Part shown: one piece after another, positions 1 through 12,000 of the stretch
How the letters are laid out: each line of letters begins with the position of its first letter
How positions within the stretch are numbered: the stretch's first letter is position 1
NCBI GenBank assembly: GCA_949825065.1
Contig: OX463848.1
Span: forward strand, 43,886,393-43,950,392
Length of the DNA stretch: 64,000 nt
DNA from: Odontocerum albicorne
Taxonomy: Eukaryota > Arthropoda > Insecta > Trichoptera > Odontoceridae
Direction: 5' to 3'
Notes under the pieces: model-generated
Databases searched by the model: none
Seen by the model: the letters and a program-made list of their open reading frames with translations, nothing else
What the model was told of the DNA's origin: nothing
Program-made: the position numbers and the translations under genes

Positions 1-262
1 TGTGTTTAAAATGTACGAAATACCAACCTTCAAATGAAGATTTAGCAAATGCAATTCAGCAACAAAAAGTCACTTATGTGAATAATTATTTGTTTTTGCT
101 TTTTAATAATAATAAATAAATAGTTCAAAAACAAAACTCTTTCATTGACTAGGGCTGCAAGGATTAGTAATATTCCTAGATGTGACACGGCAGCCGCACC
201 CGGGTCAAGACAGGTTTTATCAGAATTTTGACACGCCGAGCTAAAAAGGTTACCCATCACTG
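1..262. other. Unrecognised AT-rich sequence
   Basis: No coding pattern, RNA gene or repeat family could be recognised. The short reading frames here lack any domain-like pattern. Confidence 0.3.
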
Positions 263-644
263 GTATAGATCATTCAGCCAGAAGAGTAATTTTGCAATAG
301 TGTGAGTAACTCTCTGTATTACACAACTTATGTAGTGGTATTGGTTTTAGAATGCCACACGATTGGTTCACGCAGAGCGCACGTTTGAATTGTTGTTAAA
401 ATACTCGGTGATTAGAAAAACACTACCATGTCGAAAAGGGAAATTAGGAAAAGGTAAACCACTTTCGGGCCAAGCAAAGGAGTGTTTTAAATTTTGGTAA
501 TGATTGATAATAATTAGGGATCGGTCGAAAAGGTGCTGCAATCTATTAGTGCCATTTTTGTCTAACGTAATGTATAATTCAAAAAAATTCGAAAGCTTAG
601 AATGTACTTTGTTATAACTTAAAGTTTCCTAGAATTAATTGTTT

Positions 645-925
645 TTTTATTTGTTTAACCCTTTTATTGCAAAAACAATCTGGCAGGCTTATTGCCAACC
701 AAACAAAGATAAATGAAGCAAGTTACGTGGTCACATAAATCATTCAAATGACTATCCATCCCTACGCAATCCATAAACACATACGTGAGCATATGCCCAC
801 GAACCCCACAAAGACGGACAATCACCCGAACATTATTTTTCATATAAAGTGAGATATCATCAATCAAAAGGAAAGGAAGGGATGGTAGAGAGGAAAGGAA
901 AAGAAAATTTAGCATCACTCCATCC
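645..925 (-). mobile_element. LINE 3' UTR and tail (CR1/Jockey group)
   Basis: On the minus strand this matches the 3' UTR that follows the reverse transcriptase fragment at 25092-25770: the GGAAAGGAAGGGATGG tract, the GTGGTCACATAAATC stretch and the AATAAGCC..CCAGATTG end followed by an AAATAA-type tail. It is a 5'-truncated copy with no coding part left. Confidence 0.75.
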
Positions 926-1111
926 ACTATTATTTTAAGACTTTATTATTTGGCATTGTAATTATTGTATCGGACGTGTGCCGTCACCCGTGTGTGTGGG
1001 TATGTGATGTGAAAAGGACACTGTGTGTAGATCTGTATTATTAAACTTGTATGTTATAATTCACCCTATATGTTTGCTACATAATTATATGTAAACCCTT
1101 GTATTTCCATA

Positions 1112-1535
1112 TGTTAAAATATATGTTTGTTTGACTCCGATCGCATTCGCGACCGCACTGGAAATATGTGACTTGCAAAGCGGTGCGATCGGAGTAGGTC
1201 GGGGCCCAGTCGGCGTAAGCAAGGCCCAGACCCCGAAAGTTGTTGTATTTCGCGGGCAATGGGCGCTTGTGACGGCCGACTGACCATTAATATAGAGGGC
1301 CCCCCAATTTGGAAATCAGTTCTCACTTCTTCATTGAAATATATTCTCAGTAATACCGATTTTACCGTGTTTTTACTCGAGACCCGCTACCCTACATCGA
1401 CTGCCTGAGAGGAATCTCTCCCTGCTCTTCTTCTTCTGCTGTATCATCGCTACGGAAGTCGCTAGCTCGATTCTCTGAGCGCTACGCGGCGACCAACCAC
1501 CTATCTACAGTCTTTGTACCTGTCCGGTACAATTA
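1112..1535 (+). mobile_element. Possible solo LTR
   Basis: A GC-richer island in AT-rich surroundings. It has a TATA-like ATTAATATAGAGGG followed by TCAGTTCTCACTTC, which resembles the promoter and start of an insect LTR. It starts near TGTT and ends near GGTACA. No internal coding region or convincing target duplication is visible, so family and exact ends are uncertain. Confidence 0.35.
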
Positions 1536-2227
1536 TGATACATGAATATATGTTAAATAATCTTACATTCATTTTATTTTTACGTGCTATAATCTTATTA
1601 AAGCTGACGAACATTTTTACTTTATAATACTTATACTTATATTTATTTTTAATCTTGAAAAATTCCATTATTGTTATTAAATGTTTCCTAGAATCTGCCA
1701 TGCCTAAACAATTGATATGTTAAATAAACTTATTTCAATTTTATTTTTATGATTATTACAATTTAAGCTGACAGCATTTTTAATTTACAAAACGTGTGTT
1801 CATTTCAATGTTTGAATATAAAATAAAGTTTTTGTAAACGCACTGTTACTCACACTATTGCAAAATGACTCTTTAGGCTGAACGATCTATATTTATGTTA
1901 ACTTTTGATAGTTTTTCTTGTTATTTGCAATATTTTACAATCAAAACATTGATTTGTGCCTACAAATACATCATTTTTGTATAAAATCCTAATACAAGTC
2001 TAGTTTTTCAACACATTGTCTTTAATGTAACTCAAACGCACCCATTTGACTTAAACATGAGAATTTTTTTTACATGATCTTTAAGTTTCCGAGACTCCTT
2101 TGCTGTCTTTGCATGTTTTTTTTTGTTTTTTTTTTTCATGTTTCACTCCTTTCTGTCTCCGAAATGCATCCAACGTCATTCACAACTACTGCTTTTCTCT
2201 ATAGAATTACCACAAATGTGTAATTTT

Positions 2228-2605
2228 CTAACGTGTCTGTCTTAGCCATCAGCCGGTCTGCGAAATATTTCTCCTATTTTCTTAACGTTTCTGTCTTAGC
2301 CATCAGCCCATCTGTGAAATATTTCTCCTATTTTCTTAACGTTTCTGTCTTAGCCATCAGCCCATCTGTGAAATTTTCTCCTATTTTCTTAACGTTTCTG
2401 TCTTAGCCATCAGCCCATCTGTGAAATATTTCTCCTATTTTCTTAACGTTTCTGTCTTAACCATCAGCCCATCTGTGAAATATTTCTCCTATTTTCTTAA
2501 CGTTTCTGTCTTAGCCATCAGCCGGTCTCCGAAATATTTCTCCTATTTTATTAACGTTTCTGTCTTAGCCATCAGCAGGTCTGCGAAATATTTCTCCTAT
2601 TTACC
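2228..2605. repeat. 54-bp minisatellite, about 7 copies
   Basis: Seven head-to-tail units of 53-54 bp share TTAACGTTTCTGTCTTAGCC and ATCAGCCCATCTG. One unit has a 2-bp deletion. Because 54 is a multiple of three the array is read through as a repetitive open frame, which I do not consider a gene. It lies about 300 bp 3' of the P450 stop codon. Confidence 0.92.
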
Positions 2606-2891
2606 ACGGGTGAAATAATAATCAAGAAAAATAAAAAGAAATTCTCAAATCGATTTCGCTGGTGAAACTCAAATATTATAATAATACAGTGCCGTTTAGT
2701 GTCCCAACTCACTTTTGATTCTACACAAATGGCAATTGAACAGTATTGACTCGTTTATTTGGAAAATTTGTCTACCACATTTTCTTTTCACTGCAGTGTT
2801 GGTTTTAATAATTATTTATTATAAACTGATAACATATCAAACAAATAAATAGAAATAAGAACATAATATTACAGAAAGTGAATAAAATATT

Positions 2892-2897
2892 TTTATT
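2892..2897 (-). terminator. Polyadenylation signal of the P450 gene
   Basis: AATAAA on the minus strand two bases after the stop codon. Another AATAAA lies at about 2815-2820. Either could give a very short 3' UTR; cleavage sites are not visible from sequence. Confidence 0.5.
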
Positions 2898-2899
2898 GT

Positions 2900-3081
2900 T
2901 TAATCTTCTTTCTTAGGAGTCCTGCTCTCCAGCCCGACCCAAAGGCCTTCCTTGGGGATCATGCTGGTGACCTTCATTGGTGCCTTCAGAGGGTCTACTG
3001 TCTTGCAGCAGGGCACGAAGTGGAACTTCAGCACCATGTGGAACAGTACGGCTTTTATTTCCATTAAGGCAAATCTATTTC
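2900..3081 (-). CDS. P450 exon 9, C-terminus and stop (residues 472-531)
   Basis: Completes the haem-loop glycine, then NRFALMEIKA (helix L) and the C-terminal strand region with PKEGLWVGL. It ends with PKKED and a TAA stop at 2900-2902. Acceptor is tttttcag|GAAATAG. This closes an unbroken 531-residue frame. Confidence 0.94.
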
Positions 3082-6000
3082 CTGAAAAAAATATCTCCTT
3101 TATTTTTTATGTTTTTTTTTTCCGCCCATAACACACATGATACATTTTTCTTTGTCCACTAAGGCCACACCGAAGTGCTTAGCTTAGTGCTAAGCTAGGT
3201 GCTACGTGACTAATAGACTAGGTGACTATAATAGTCACAGCATGGCGCGAAGCATGCAGTGTGGCCATTGCGATAGTATGGGGTGTGTTGGTTCGCTAGG
3301 ATGTCACCTAGCTCACAGCATAGCTCTGAGCTAGGTGACAAATCCTAGTGAAGTGCTTCATTAGGTGGTAAGCTAGGTTTTACGTGACTCATATACTAGG
3401 TGACTTCATGCCTGGCCACACCAAAGTGCTACGCACAAATTAATGTTATGTTCATGCTACGCACAAATCAATGCTATTTCTGTCCGTGGCTCTATCCTAT
3501 AAGGTCTCTTCTAGGTATGTTGGGATACTGTCTTCTAAGTGTGAGGAGGGATGTTCTTCTTCTTCTTCAACTTTTTGTAGACTTAAGAGTCTGTTATTAC
3601 AGGATTATCCTCTTGTGATGCTGAGCTCCAGCTATCTCTCCATCGTTTCAGGGGTCTTCCTGGTGGACGCCATCCATCCAGCACCCCATGCAGAGCTATG
3701 TATGGAATTCTTGTGGAATTCATTCTATGTACATGTTGGTACCAGTATCGTCAACGCTGTCGTCCCCATCTAACCACATCTTGGACCTCACAGACCTCTC
3801 GGATTGTGGTGTTTCTCATACGATCACGCAAAGTCTTCCCAGCAATAGCATGTAGAGTTTTCATTTCTATTGTCCTTGGCATACTTTTGGTCTTGACAGT
3901 GTCCGCCCTCGCTTCGATGCCATATGTAGGATAGGTCGCACACAGGTCTTATAAATGCGTACCTTGCTATCTGTTCTCATATCTTTATTCCTCCATATGA
4001 CATCTCTCAGGCAGCCCGCCACAACTGCAGCTTTATCTACCTGAGGTCTTACTTCTCTGGGGAGGTCATGAGAGCTGAGCAGTTCACTGCCAAGATATCT
4101 GAACTGGGTCGTTTGTTCAATTGGCTCGTCACGTACTGAAATTCTGCACTCTAGTGGGTTTTTGGAGAATGTGACTTTGCAAAGATTTATGCCTCCTTAA
4201 AGCAAATGTTTGCTCGTGCAATCTATGCACCTTCCGATTTTGGACTATGCGGACGTCTGTTATTTGGATATTACGGAGGAAAAGCTGGACAAATTAGAGC
4301 ATCTTCAAAATATTTGTCTGAGATTTATTTTTAACCTAAGAAAGAAAATACAAGAGCTCCATACCAGGAGCTGAACTGGTTGACATGAGAAATAGGAGCA
4401 AAATTCACATACTGTCACTATTGCATAATATTCTTAACTATCCCGCCGCCCCCTCTTATCTCGCTGAACATACTCAGCTTCTTTCCTATCATGGTCGACT
4501 TACGCTACGCTCAAACAGAGATTGTTTATTGGCTTTCCCAGTACACCGTTCTTCTTTTTTTATGCCGTCTTTTACTGTCCATGTAGTGAGACTCTGGAAC
4601 CAGTTACAAACTAATGTTAGACACGCTCCGTTATTGGCGATGTTCACGCCGGAGCGTGACGTGAAATATCGTCCCGAGGTTGAGCCGCTCTGTTGTCGCT
4701 GCCGGCCCCGTCATATTGGGCCGCTCGGTTGTCGATGACGGCCACGTCGCGCGATGTGGTGTTATTCTCGCAAGTCATTTAATATTGTTCTCACCTATTC
4801 TAAAATATAGTATTGTCGCATTGTAACGTGTTGGTGTGACGTACAAATTCACGTCGACGAACTCAGTTGGGCACAGACAGTCATGCCGGATGACACCAGA
4901 ATACCTCAAGAGGGAACATAACAACCAATACGCTTCATCAACGAAGAACCAGTGCAAATAAATTATCAACCGCTGTGACGCTCCAAGAGTCCTGGAACAT
5001 CAGCAGAAATCAGGCGATATATCCGACTCACGTCTTCAACACCCGTGAGTACCTATTCCCTTTTCTCATCCGATGGTGTGGCTTTCGCTTCACCAGGCAT
5101 GTTTTAAATATGACTGAAAAAACTATTTATTACAAGTCAGTTTTAGTACATGTTTCGTCCCTTCATGAATTTTGTAAAGGTGAATAATTATTTGAATATT
5201 TTTTTGTGACCATGTAGCTTCCTTTATTTACTTACAGTACACAGTACCCGGCAATAAATAATACCCATCGGGCTTAAGAAAGAGACTATCGGCCATAATC
5301 GGTTAACTTCGGTTTTGTAGAGCATCGTCTCTGTCATTCATACACATGTTCCGTCCGATTTGTCAGTTGTCAGTCCCAGACTGTTAGCGCATTGTGCGAC
5401 AGAGACAACGCTCTACAACGTCGAAGTTAGCCGATTATGGACGACAGTCTCTTTCTTAGCGTGTTCCTCGCAGGAAGCACAAACGCCTGTGATCTGATCT
5501 GTAGCATTCCTTTGTGTATTTTACGTAATGTTTAGTTTATCTCCTTTATTTAATGAGTCTCCTTAAGAGTAATGACTATTATTTATTATCAGAAAATTAC
5601 TTGAATGTCATGTTTACTTGGTGGTGTAATCAAATATCAGTGGTTCTAAACAAAATACGGGTTTAAACTTATAAATTAAAAAACGCCGAAATTGTGCCAC
5701 GCACAGGATTCGTGGAATTTGATTTTTAACGCGGTGTACAGGTTAAGCCCGATGTGTATTACTTACCGCCGGGTACTGTACTGGAGCTCCTCGCTCTTTA
5801 TGAAACAGGATAAGTCTATCACAAATTGGCTTGCATAGTATCTCCGGTAGCACAAACGTCAGGTACCCTGATCCCCCACTTTGTACTGTGCCTTATATTA
5901 TACTCGTCACAGGTTATCGGCATTCATTCTACCATAAAATTACAGTACTTTTCTATGGCGTAGCGAATGGGGGTAGAGGGGGGTGTTAAGCCCGATGTGT

Positions 6001-9000
6001 ATTACTTACCGCAGGGTACTGTAGGTCTGATTCGTTGAAAGAGATTGTCATCTGGTAATAAGTCTGCCGGATTTTTTTAACAATGAAGTGTTAAATAAGT
6101 AAATAAATATAGTACCGAAGAACACTCTTGATTGGTGAACAGCAAAATAACATGATTAAAAAATTACCGTAGTTATTCAGTCAAAATTGAGTTCTGGTCG
6201 TAGTCCATAAGATGGCCCTGAATTGTTTTCGGATATTCGTTAATTTCAGGCATAACGTTTGTTTTTATCTCGATAATAAGATAATAATTTAAAATTACCG
6301 ATGCACTGTCGAGGTCCCATGCCAAAAGGCAAATATGTGAATGGTTGAATGGAATCCTTGTTCTCCGCAGAAAACCTCTCTGGATCGAATTGCGTAGGAT
6401 TCGGATGATATTTTGAATTCAAGTGAAGAGTTCGAATAGAAATCATGACAGTATCCCCAGCTTTGAGCTGCAAAAAGAAATGAAAGTGTAAATTAAGCCA
6501 GATATACTGATATCAAGGTTATCAATTTACGAGGCGTATCCAGAAACTAAGTGTACTGAGGCTCTCACGACCGGATGGATTTTATTTTCGACATGTTGGC
6601 TACACTTTCGTGTAGCCTGACCCTTCCCCTCCGCAACGAGACCGGTTCGAGGTCAGTACGTTGAGAAGTGTCGACGCGACAACACGTTTCGTGAAAAATG
6701 TCAATCCAATCTCCCGCCAAGTGCGAAATACGCGGCGTCATCCGTTATCTCGTTTGGAAGGGAAACCCTCCGGTTGAGGTTTATAATGAGGTGAAAACTG
6801 CATATGGTGATAAAGCTATGAATCGTACGAGTGTGTACAAGTGGTGTCGCGAGTTTAAAAACGGTCGTACGTCTGTGCATGATGATCAGAGGAGCGGAAG
6901 ACCTTCAATTGTACCCCGCTTCACCACCTGCATTGAGAGGAATGGCGACTATGTCGAAAAATAGCTTACATATGTACTACGGTAACCACGTAATTTTTTT
7001 GTTTAAATAAAAAAAATTGTAACCTACAAAAATTCAGTACACTTAGTTTCTGGATATGCCTCGTATACTAATAATTATCATCAATTTTAATAATTAGTTT
7101 CTGGATATGCCTCGTATATAGCACCATTCAGAGAACAAACTCTCCTGAACCCTGAGAGTGCTACGAGAAAAAAATATAATTGTCTATCTAGTGCTGAGAT
7201 ATATTTACGATTCGGACGTTCGTGATAAATATTTATTTTAAACAACAAAAAAACAAATATTTTTACAACATAAATATATTTTAGAATATGTACCCTTGTA
7301 TTCTAAATGAATGATATTCATTTAGAATACAAGGGTAGAACAAATTTCTTGCACTGCTATAGCAGTGCGCCCATCTCTCAGGGCTAAGGGCACTCTTAAT
7401 TTGCAATTAAAGGAACATCACTGTTGTATACGTGGAAATGTGTGGTACATTGAAATAGTCAGGGTTTCAAACTATAAACTCCATTAACCTTTCCCTTCCT
7501 GTGCTAAAAAAACCCACACATTCCGGTGCTGTGTATTCAATACACATGTAAAAATGAGCGATTTAAAATCGGAAAAATAAGAATATTCTTAGCCAATCGC
7601 TTAAATTAATTAAATTTAAAGTCAAAAGTGATAATAATTTAAATTTTATTGCTGAAAATATGAAAAAAAAAAGAAACATCGGCCGACGTTCACAAAATGG
7701 GCGAAGCGACCACCTCAAACGAAAGCCCGCAAGCTACTGAAACGAGCGAACTGAGATTCTATTTCTTGCGTTCTCATATACCACAGTAGAGTGAGACGTG
7801 AATAGCGTCGCTTCCTCACCCATAGCGGTTTTTTTAGAAGGACTATACCTACGTCACACTCTGGCACACATTTGATTGTATTGGTGAATTTATTCTCGAT
7901 TTTCACAAAATATCTCTGATGTGGCCGATAAGTCCTAATTATTATTAATATTATTTTTTCATTCAATGCGTAAATGTATTACGGAGGAATACCTAAAATC
8001 TGAACCCAGTCATTATTATATTTATAGAGATATAAGTTTTTAGAAGCAATGTGTACTAGTTACACATCACAGGCAGGAAGGGTTAATGAGGCAAATCAAA
8101 CAAAAAATTTGTAATTGACATTTTTAAGCCATTTAAGTGACTTCTGTCACTAAATGGCATTGTAGAAAAAGAAGATTGGATTTTTTTGTATACGAACCTG
8201 AAAGTCTTTTTTTGACGACTCATTCGGAGGTGGAAGAGTATAAGGCTTGATGCACTCTCTGTCAACTGCTGGCACCGATGGCCAAATACGCAAGCATTCT
8301 GCAAATGTTAAAAAACATGTTTTACAATGGGGTAGTAATTATTTTAATAAGGCAGATACACCTAGCATGTGCAACTTGAAGAAACACTTGAAGCAGACAA
8401 TCCTTTTTAGGAAGTCTTATCAAAATGTATGATTACCGTATTGGCCCGACTATAGGGCGACCCTGATTATAAGGCGACCCCTATTTTTTAATCTGCTATT
8501 TTGAGAAAAAAAAATTTCAATCACCATTATAATACAGTGGAACCTCTCATAACGAGAATAATTTGTTCCAGAATCTTACTCGTTATGTGAAACACTCGTT
8601 AAGCGAAACAATTTTTCCCATATAAATCAGTGTAAAATACGATAATGCGTTCCATGCCGAAAAAAATACTCAATTTTTTTTATTTTTAACGTTTATTCAA
8701 ATAAAATTACATACTTATAAATTGTTAAGGAGCGTAACAACCCGGAATGCGATTTCGATTTGCAAAATACAATAAAAAAATCGAAATAACTAGTTTTTTA
8801 TTTATGACAAATAATTAATTATTTTTTAATAGAAGTAAAATCTGGTAACCCTCAGAATCTACGAGATTCTTATAGTCGCTGTTGAAGTTCTCTGCTGCCT
8901 TTGGTTCAGAGCTTGCTGCTTCACCGAGCCTCACAACGCTGTGGATGCCGGTTCTTCTCTTAAATTTCTCGAACCATCCGTGACTTCCCTTAAATTGTAC

Positions 9001-12000
9001 TTCTTTTTCGGCAGTTGATGATCCTGGCGGTTTCTTAACGAGGTCGGCGAAAATAGCTTTCGCCTTCTCACAAATGATGTTTTCGTTAATACAATAGTAT
9101 CACCTTGCAATTTCTTTTCGTTTATCCATATGAGAAGCAACCTTTCAACATCATCAAGAATAGGTATCCGTTTCGTAGACATTCTTGATACTACCTTTGA
9201 ACCATCTATCTTCTTAATTTTGTCCTTGTTCTTGAGGATAGAGCAAATCGTTGATGTAGACCGATTGTATGTGCGCGCTAGATCAGCCACGCTCACACCT
9301 CGTTCTCGCTTTTCAATGATTTTACGTTTCATTTCTACAGTTACTTTTATTCTCTTATGGCTGTCTTCTTGTGGCTTTTTCTTCAGGGACATTTTTGCAA
9401 GGGTTATTAAACTTTGCACAAAAAAAAATACAAATAATTTCTGAACACAATTTTGGAAAAATGTGTGATCACATGTGACACTAATGTGCTAGCGGAACGA
9501 GTGCTAACCAGAGACTGACGCACTGGCGCGGAAGTCCCGGCTCACAAGTGAGTGACGTGAAGATGGGACTTCTTTCTGCGTCACTCGTTATGCGAAATGT
9601 CGCTCGTTATGGGAGAATTTTTTTCACTATCTGTTTAGCTCGTTATGCGAATTACTCGTTATGAGAGGTGCTTGTTATGAGAGGTTTCACTGTATTATGA
9701 AAAATAAAATGTAGAATGTTTAACTTACCCAGATAATAGTAAAGTGCGTGTTTAAACATTACAAAAAGAAATAAAAAAAGGTCAAACTACAGTAACTAAT
9801 CAGCTCAGTCAGATTCACATATGGCTATGGTATATAGGCAGCATCCTCAGCATCAGTCTCATCTCATCTTCAGTGATATTATCGTCTTCGAAATCCTCAA
9901 TCATATTTTCCCACAAAATATCTTCAGCACCGTCCATTTTATTGGATATGCAACATTTTTTAAATCCATTGACGGCAGCCGCACAGTTGTTGATTGTTTC
10001 TGCAGCACGCACCACCATAACCTTAAAATTGGAATCATAGCTTCTGCGTATTCCTTGGTTCACTTAATTTTTTCGAGCTCCTCGTCTTTCAATATGGTCA
10101 GTCATAATATTATTTTAGGTAGCAAAGATGCAAAACGAAGCATAGTACAAAAAAAACACCACAAAAAACTGTCAGAAATGACTACGCACAGGCTATGTGT
10201 AAACAATGACGCCTTTTGAACGCTCTCATTACAATGTTGCCATTTTGCTAATCGCTAGTAGTGAATTTATTGTTACCCACTATGTTTATGACTCGAATAT
10301 AAGGCGACCTCCCCCTATTTACGTGTCGCCTTTTTAAATAAAAACCTCGCCTTATAGTCGGGCTAATACGACATACACGAACACACACTACACTCCACCT
10401 AAAGCTGTTACTCTCACATATCAGAAGATGTACAAAGGTTTCATTGTAATAGGTTAGTCAAAAAGTTTTTAAAGCGACATCTATGGAGCAGTAGAAAACC
10501 AAAATTTCTACACCATTTTAATATTTCATCTTTCGTAAGAACGTACTCAAAATTTCATTTCGATCTGTCAATTCATTCTTTGTTTACAAGCCATTTGAAG
10601 TTGACGTGTCAGTGTATTTTTTAACAATGGAAAAATCCGAATATCGTGCAGTGATTAAATTCTTTGTTTTGGAAGGTTTATCGGCTACTGAGATCCATGC
10701 AAAGATGGTGAAAGTATTAAAGGAGTCTTCTCCTTCATTTCCAACCGTTCACCGATGTGTTTTGGAGTTTAAGCGTGGCCGTACAAGCGTTGAAGACGAT
10801 CCACGCTCAGGACATCCAAAAAGTGCATCAACACCAGAAATCATAGCGAAAATACAGGATATGATTTTGGAAGATCATCGATCGACTGTGGATGTGATAG
10901 CTGACACCATAGGCATCTCACATGGAACAACATGACATATTTTGGCTGAAGTTTTGGGTTTAAAAAAACTGTGTGCACAATGGGTGCCGCATTTGCTAAC
11001 AATGCAACAAAAACACGTTCGAATGCGACTTTCTGAGCAACATTTGGAGCAATTTCGAAAGGATAAAAAGGATTTTCTGCGTCGATTCATCACTATGGAT
11101 GAGACTTGGGTCTACCACCATGATCCTGAATCAAAACAAGAGGCTAAGGAGTGGTGTGAACCAGGCACTTTGGCTCCGAAGCGAGTTCGTGTCCAGAAAT
11201 CGGCCAAGAAGGTGTTAGCGTCAGTTTTTTGGGATGCAAAAGGAATTTTATTGATAGATTATCTCCAAACTGGTAAGACAATCAACTCTGATTATTATTG
11301 TGACCTTTTGGACCAGTTGGATGAAAAAATTTGTGAAAAAAGACCCGGTTTGCAGAAGAAAAAATCATTTTTCATCAAGACAATGCACCTGCTCACACAG
11401 CTCAAAAAACCATCGCGAAAATCAGTGAATTGGGGTACGAATTGTTGCATCATCCACCCTATTCGCCAGATTTAGCTCCCTCTGACTTCTGGCTGTTCTC
11501 ACACCTCAAAAAATTCCTTCGTGGAAAGCATTTTTCATCAAACGAAGAGGTTATAGCCGTCGTAGAGGAGTATTTTGCAGGCCTTCCAGAAAGTCACTTC
11601 CGTGATGGGACAACAAAGTTGGAAGATCGTTGGACCAAGTGTATTGATCTTATGGGAGACTATACTGAGCAATAAAAGTGATTTCCCCCCAAAAAAAATG
11701 TATTTTCATTTCCGCTTTCAAAACTTTTTGACTAACCTAGTTGTTCATCTTCTTTTGGTAAGTTTTCTGTGGTTTTCTTACCAAATATGATTTTCTGACC
11801 ACATATAGATATGGTGAAGTATCTATGGTGCATTTACTACCTTCCTATGTAATATTTTTTAATGTTCCAATTATACTGGGCGCAAATCCAAAGATGGAGC
11901 ACCCTTAAGGAGAGTTTGCTCTTTAAACAGGTCTATATAAATTTTCCTATTATTAATATATTTAAAAATACAATCAAATGTAAAAAACTCACCCCTTTAT

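Larger units (their letters stand above)
264..1892. repeat. Inverted-repeat pair flanking composite debris
   Basis: Bases 264-310 reappear inverted at 1845-1892 with a few mismatches (shared core GCAATAGTGTGAGTAAC). This may be the two ends of one old DNA transposon of about 1.6 kb into which a LINE tail and an LTR-like segment later inserted, or two solo ends. Bases 313-640 hold nothing else I recognise. Within 1550-1790 two imperfect copies of about 70 bp (start TGTTAAATAA) lie 168 bp apart. Confidence 0.45.
4202..6110 (+). mobile_element. CR1/Jockey-group LINE copy, interrupted twice
   Basis: Forward-strand reverse transcriptase C-terminus (ILDYADVCYLDITEEKLDKL, later RLTLRSNRDCLLAFPVHRSS and VRLWNQL) runs from about 4202 to 4640 with a frameshift near 4350. 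The LINE resumes at 5096-5234 and ends at about 6025-6110 with the AATAAATA tail. Comparison with the copy at 25092-25770 shows the missing joins: a solo LTR at 4641-5095 and a MITE cluster at 5235-6024 were inserted into it. Confidence 0.8.
8436..10373. mobile_element. Pogo-like deletion derivative, copy A, split by a Tigger element
   Basis: Terminal repeats read CCGTATTGGCCCGACTATA on the left and the inverse at about 10350-10370, next to TA. On the minus strand at 9815-10063 a short frame joins the transposase N-terminus (SYDSNFKVMVVRAAETINNC) directly to its C-terminal end (GFKKCCISNKMDGAEDILWE). The middle, with the DDE domain, is gone. A Tigger-like element occupies 8535-9692. Lies in P450 intron 6. 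Confidence 0.8.

Noticed and set aside
2421..2618. Repetitive protein frame across the 54-bp minisatellite
   Set aside because: An 18-codon repeat that arises only from the tandem array. No promoter, domain or flanking coding sequence.
9130..9444. Plus-strand frame opposite the Tigger HTH
   Set aside because: It is the shadow of the minus-strand transposase remnant, which has clear HTH motifs.
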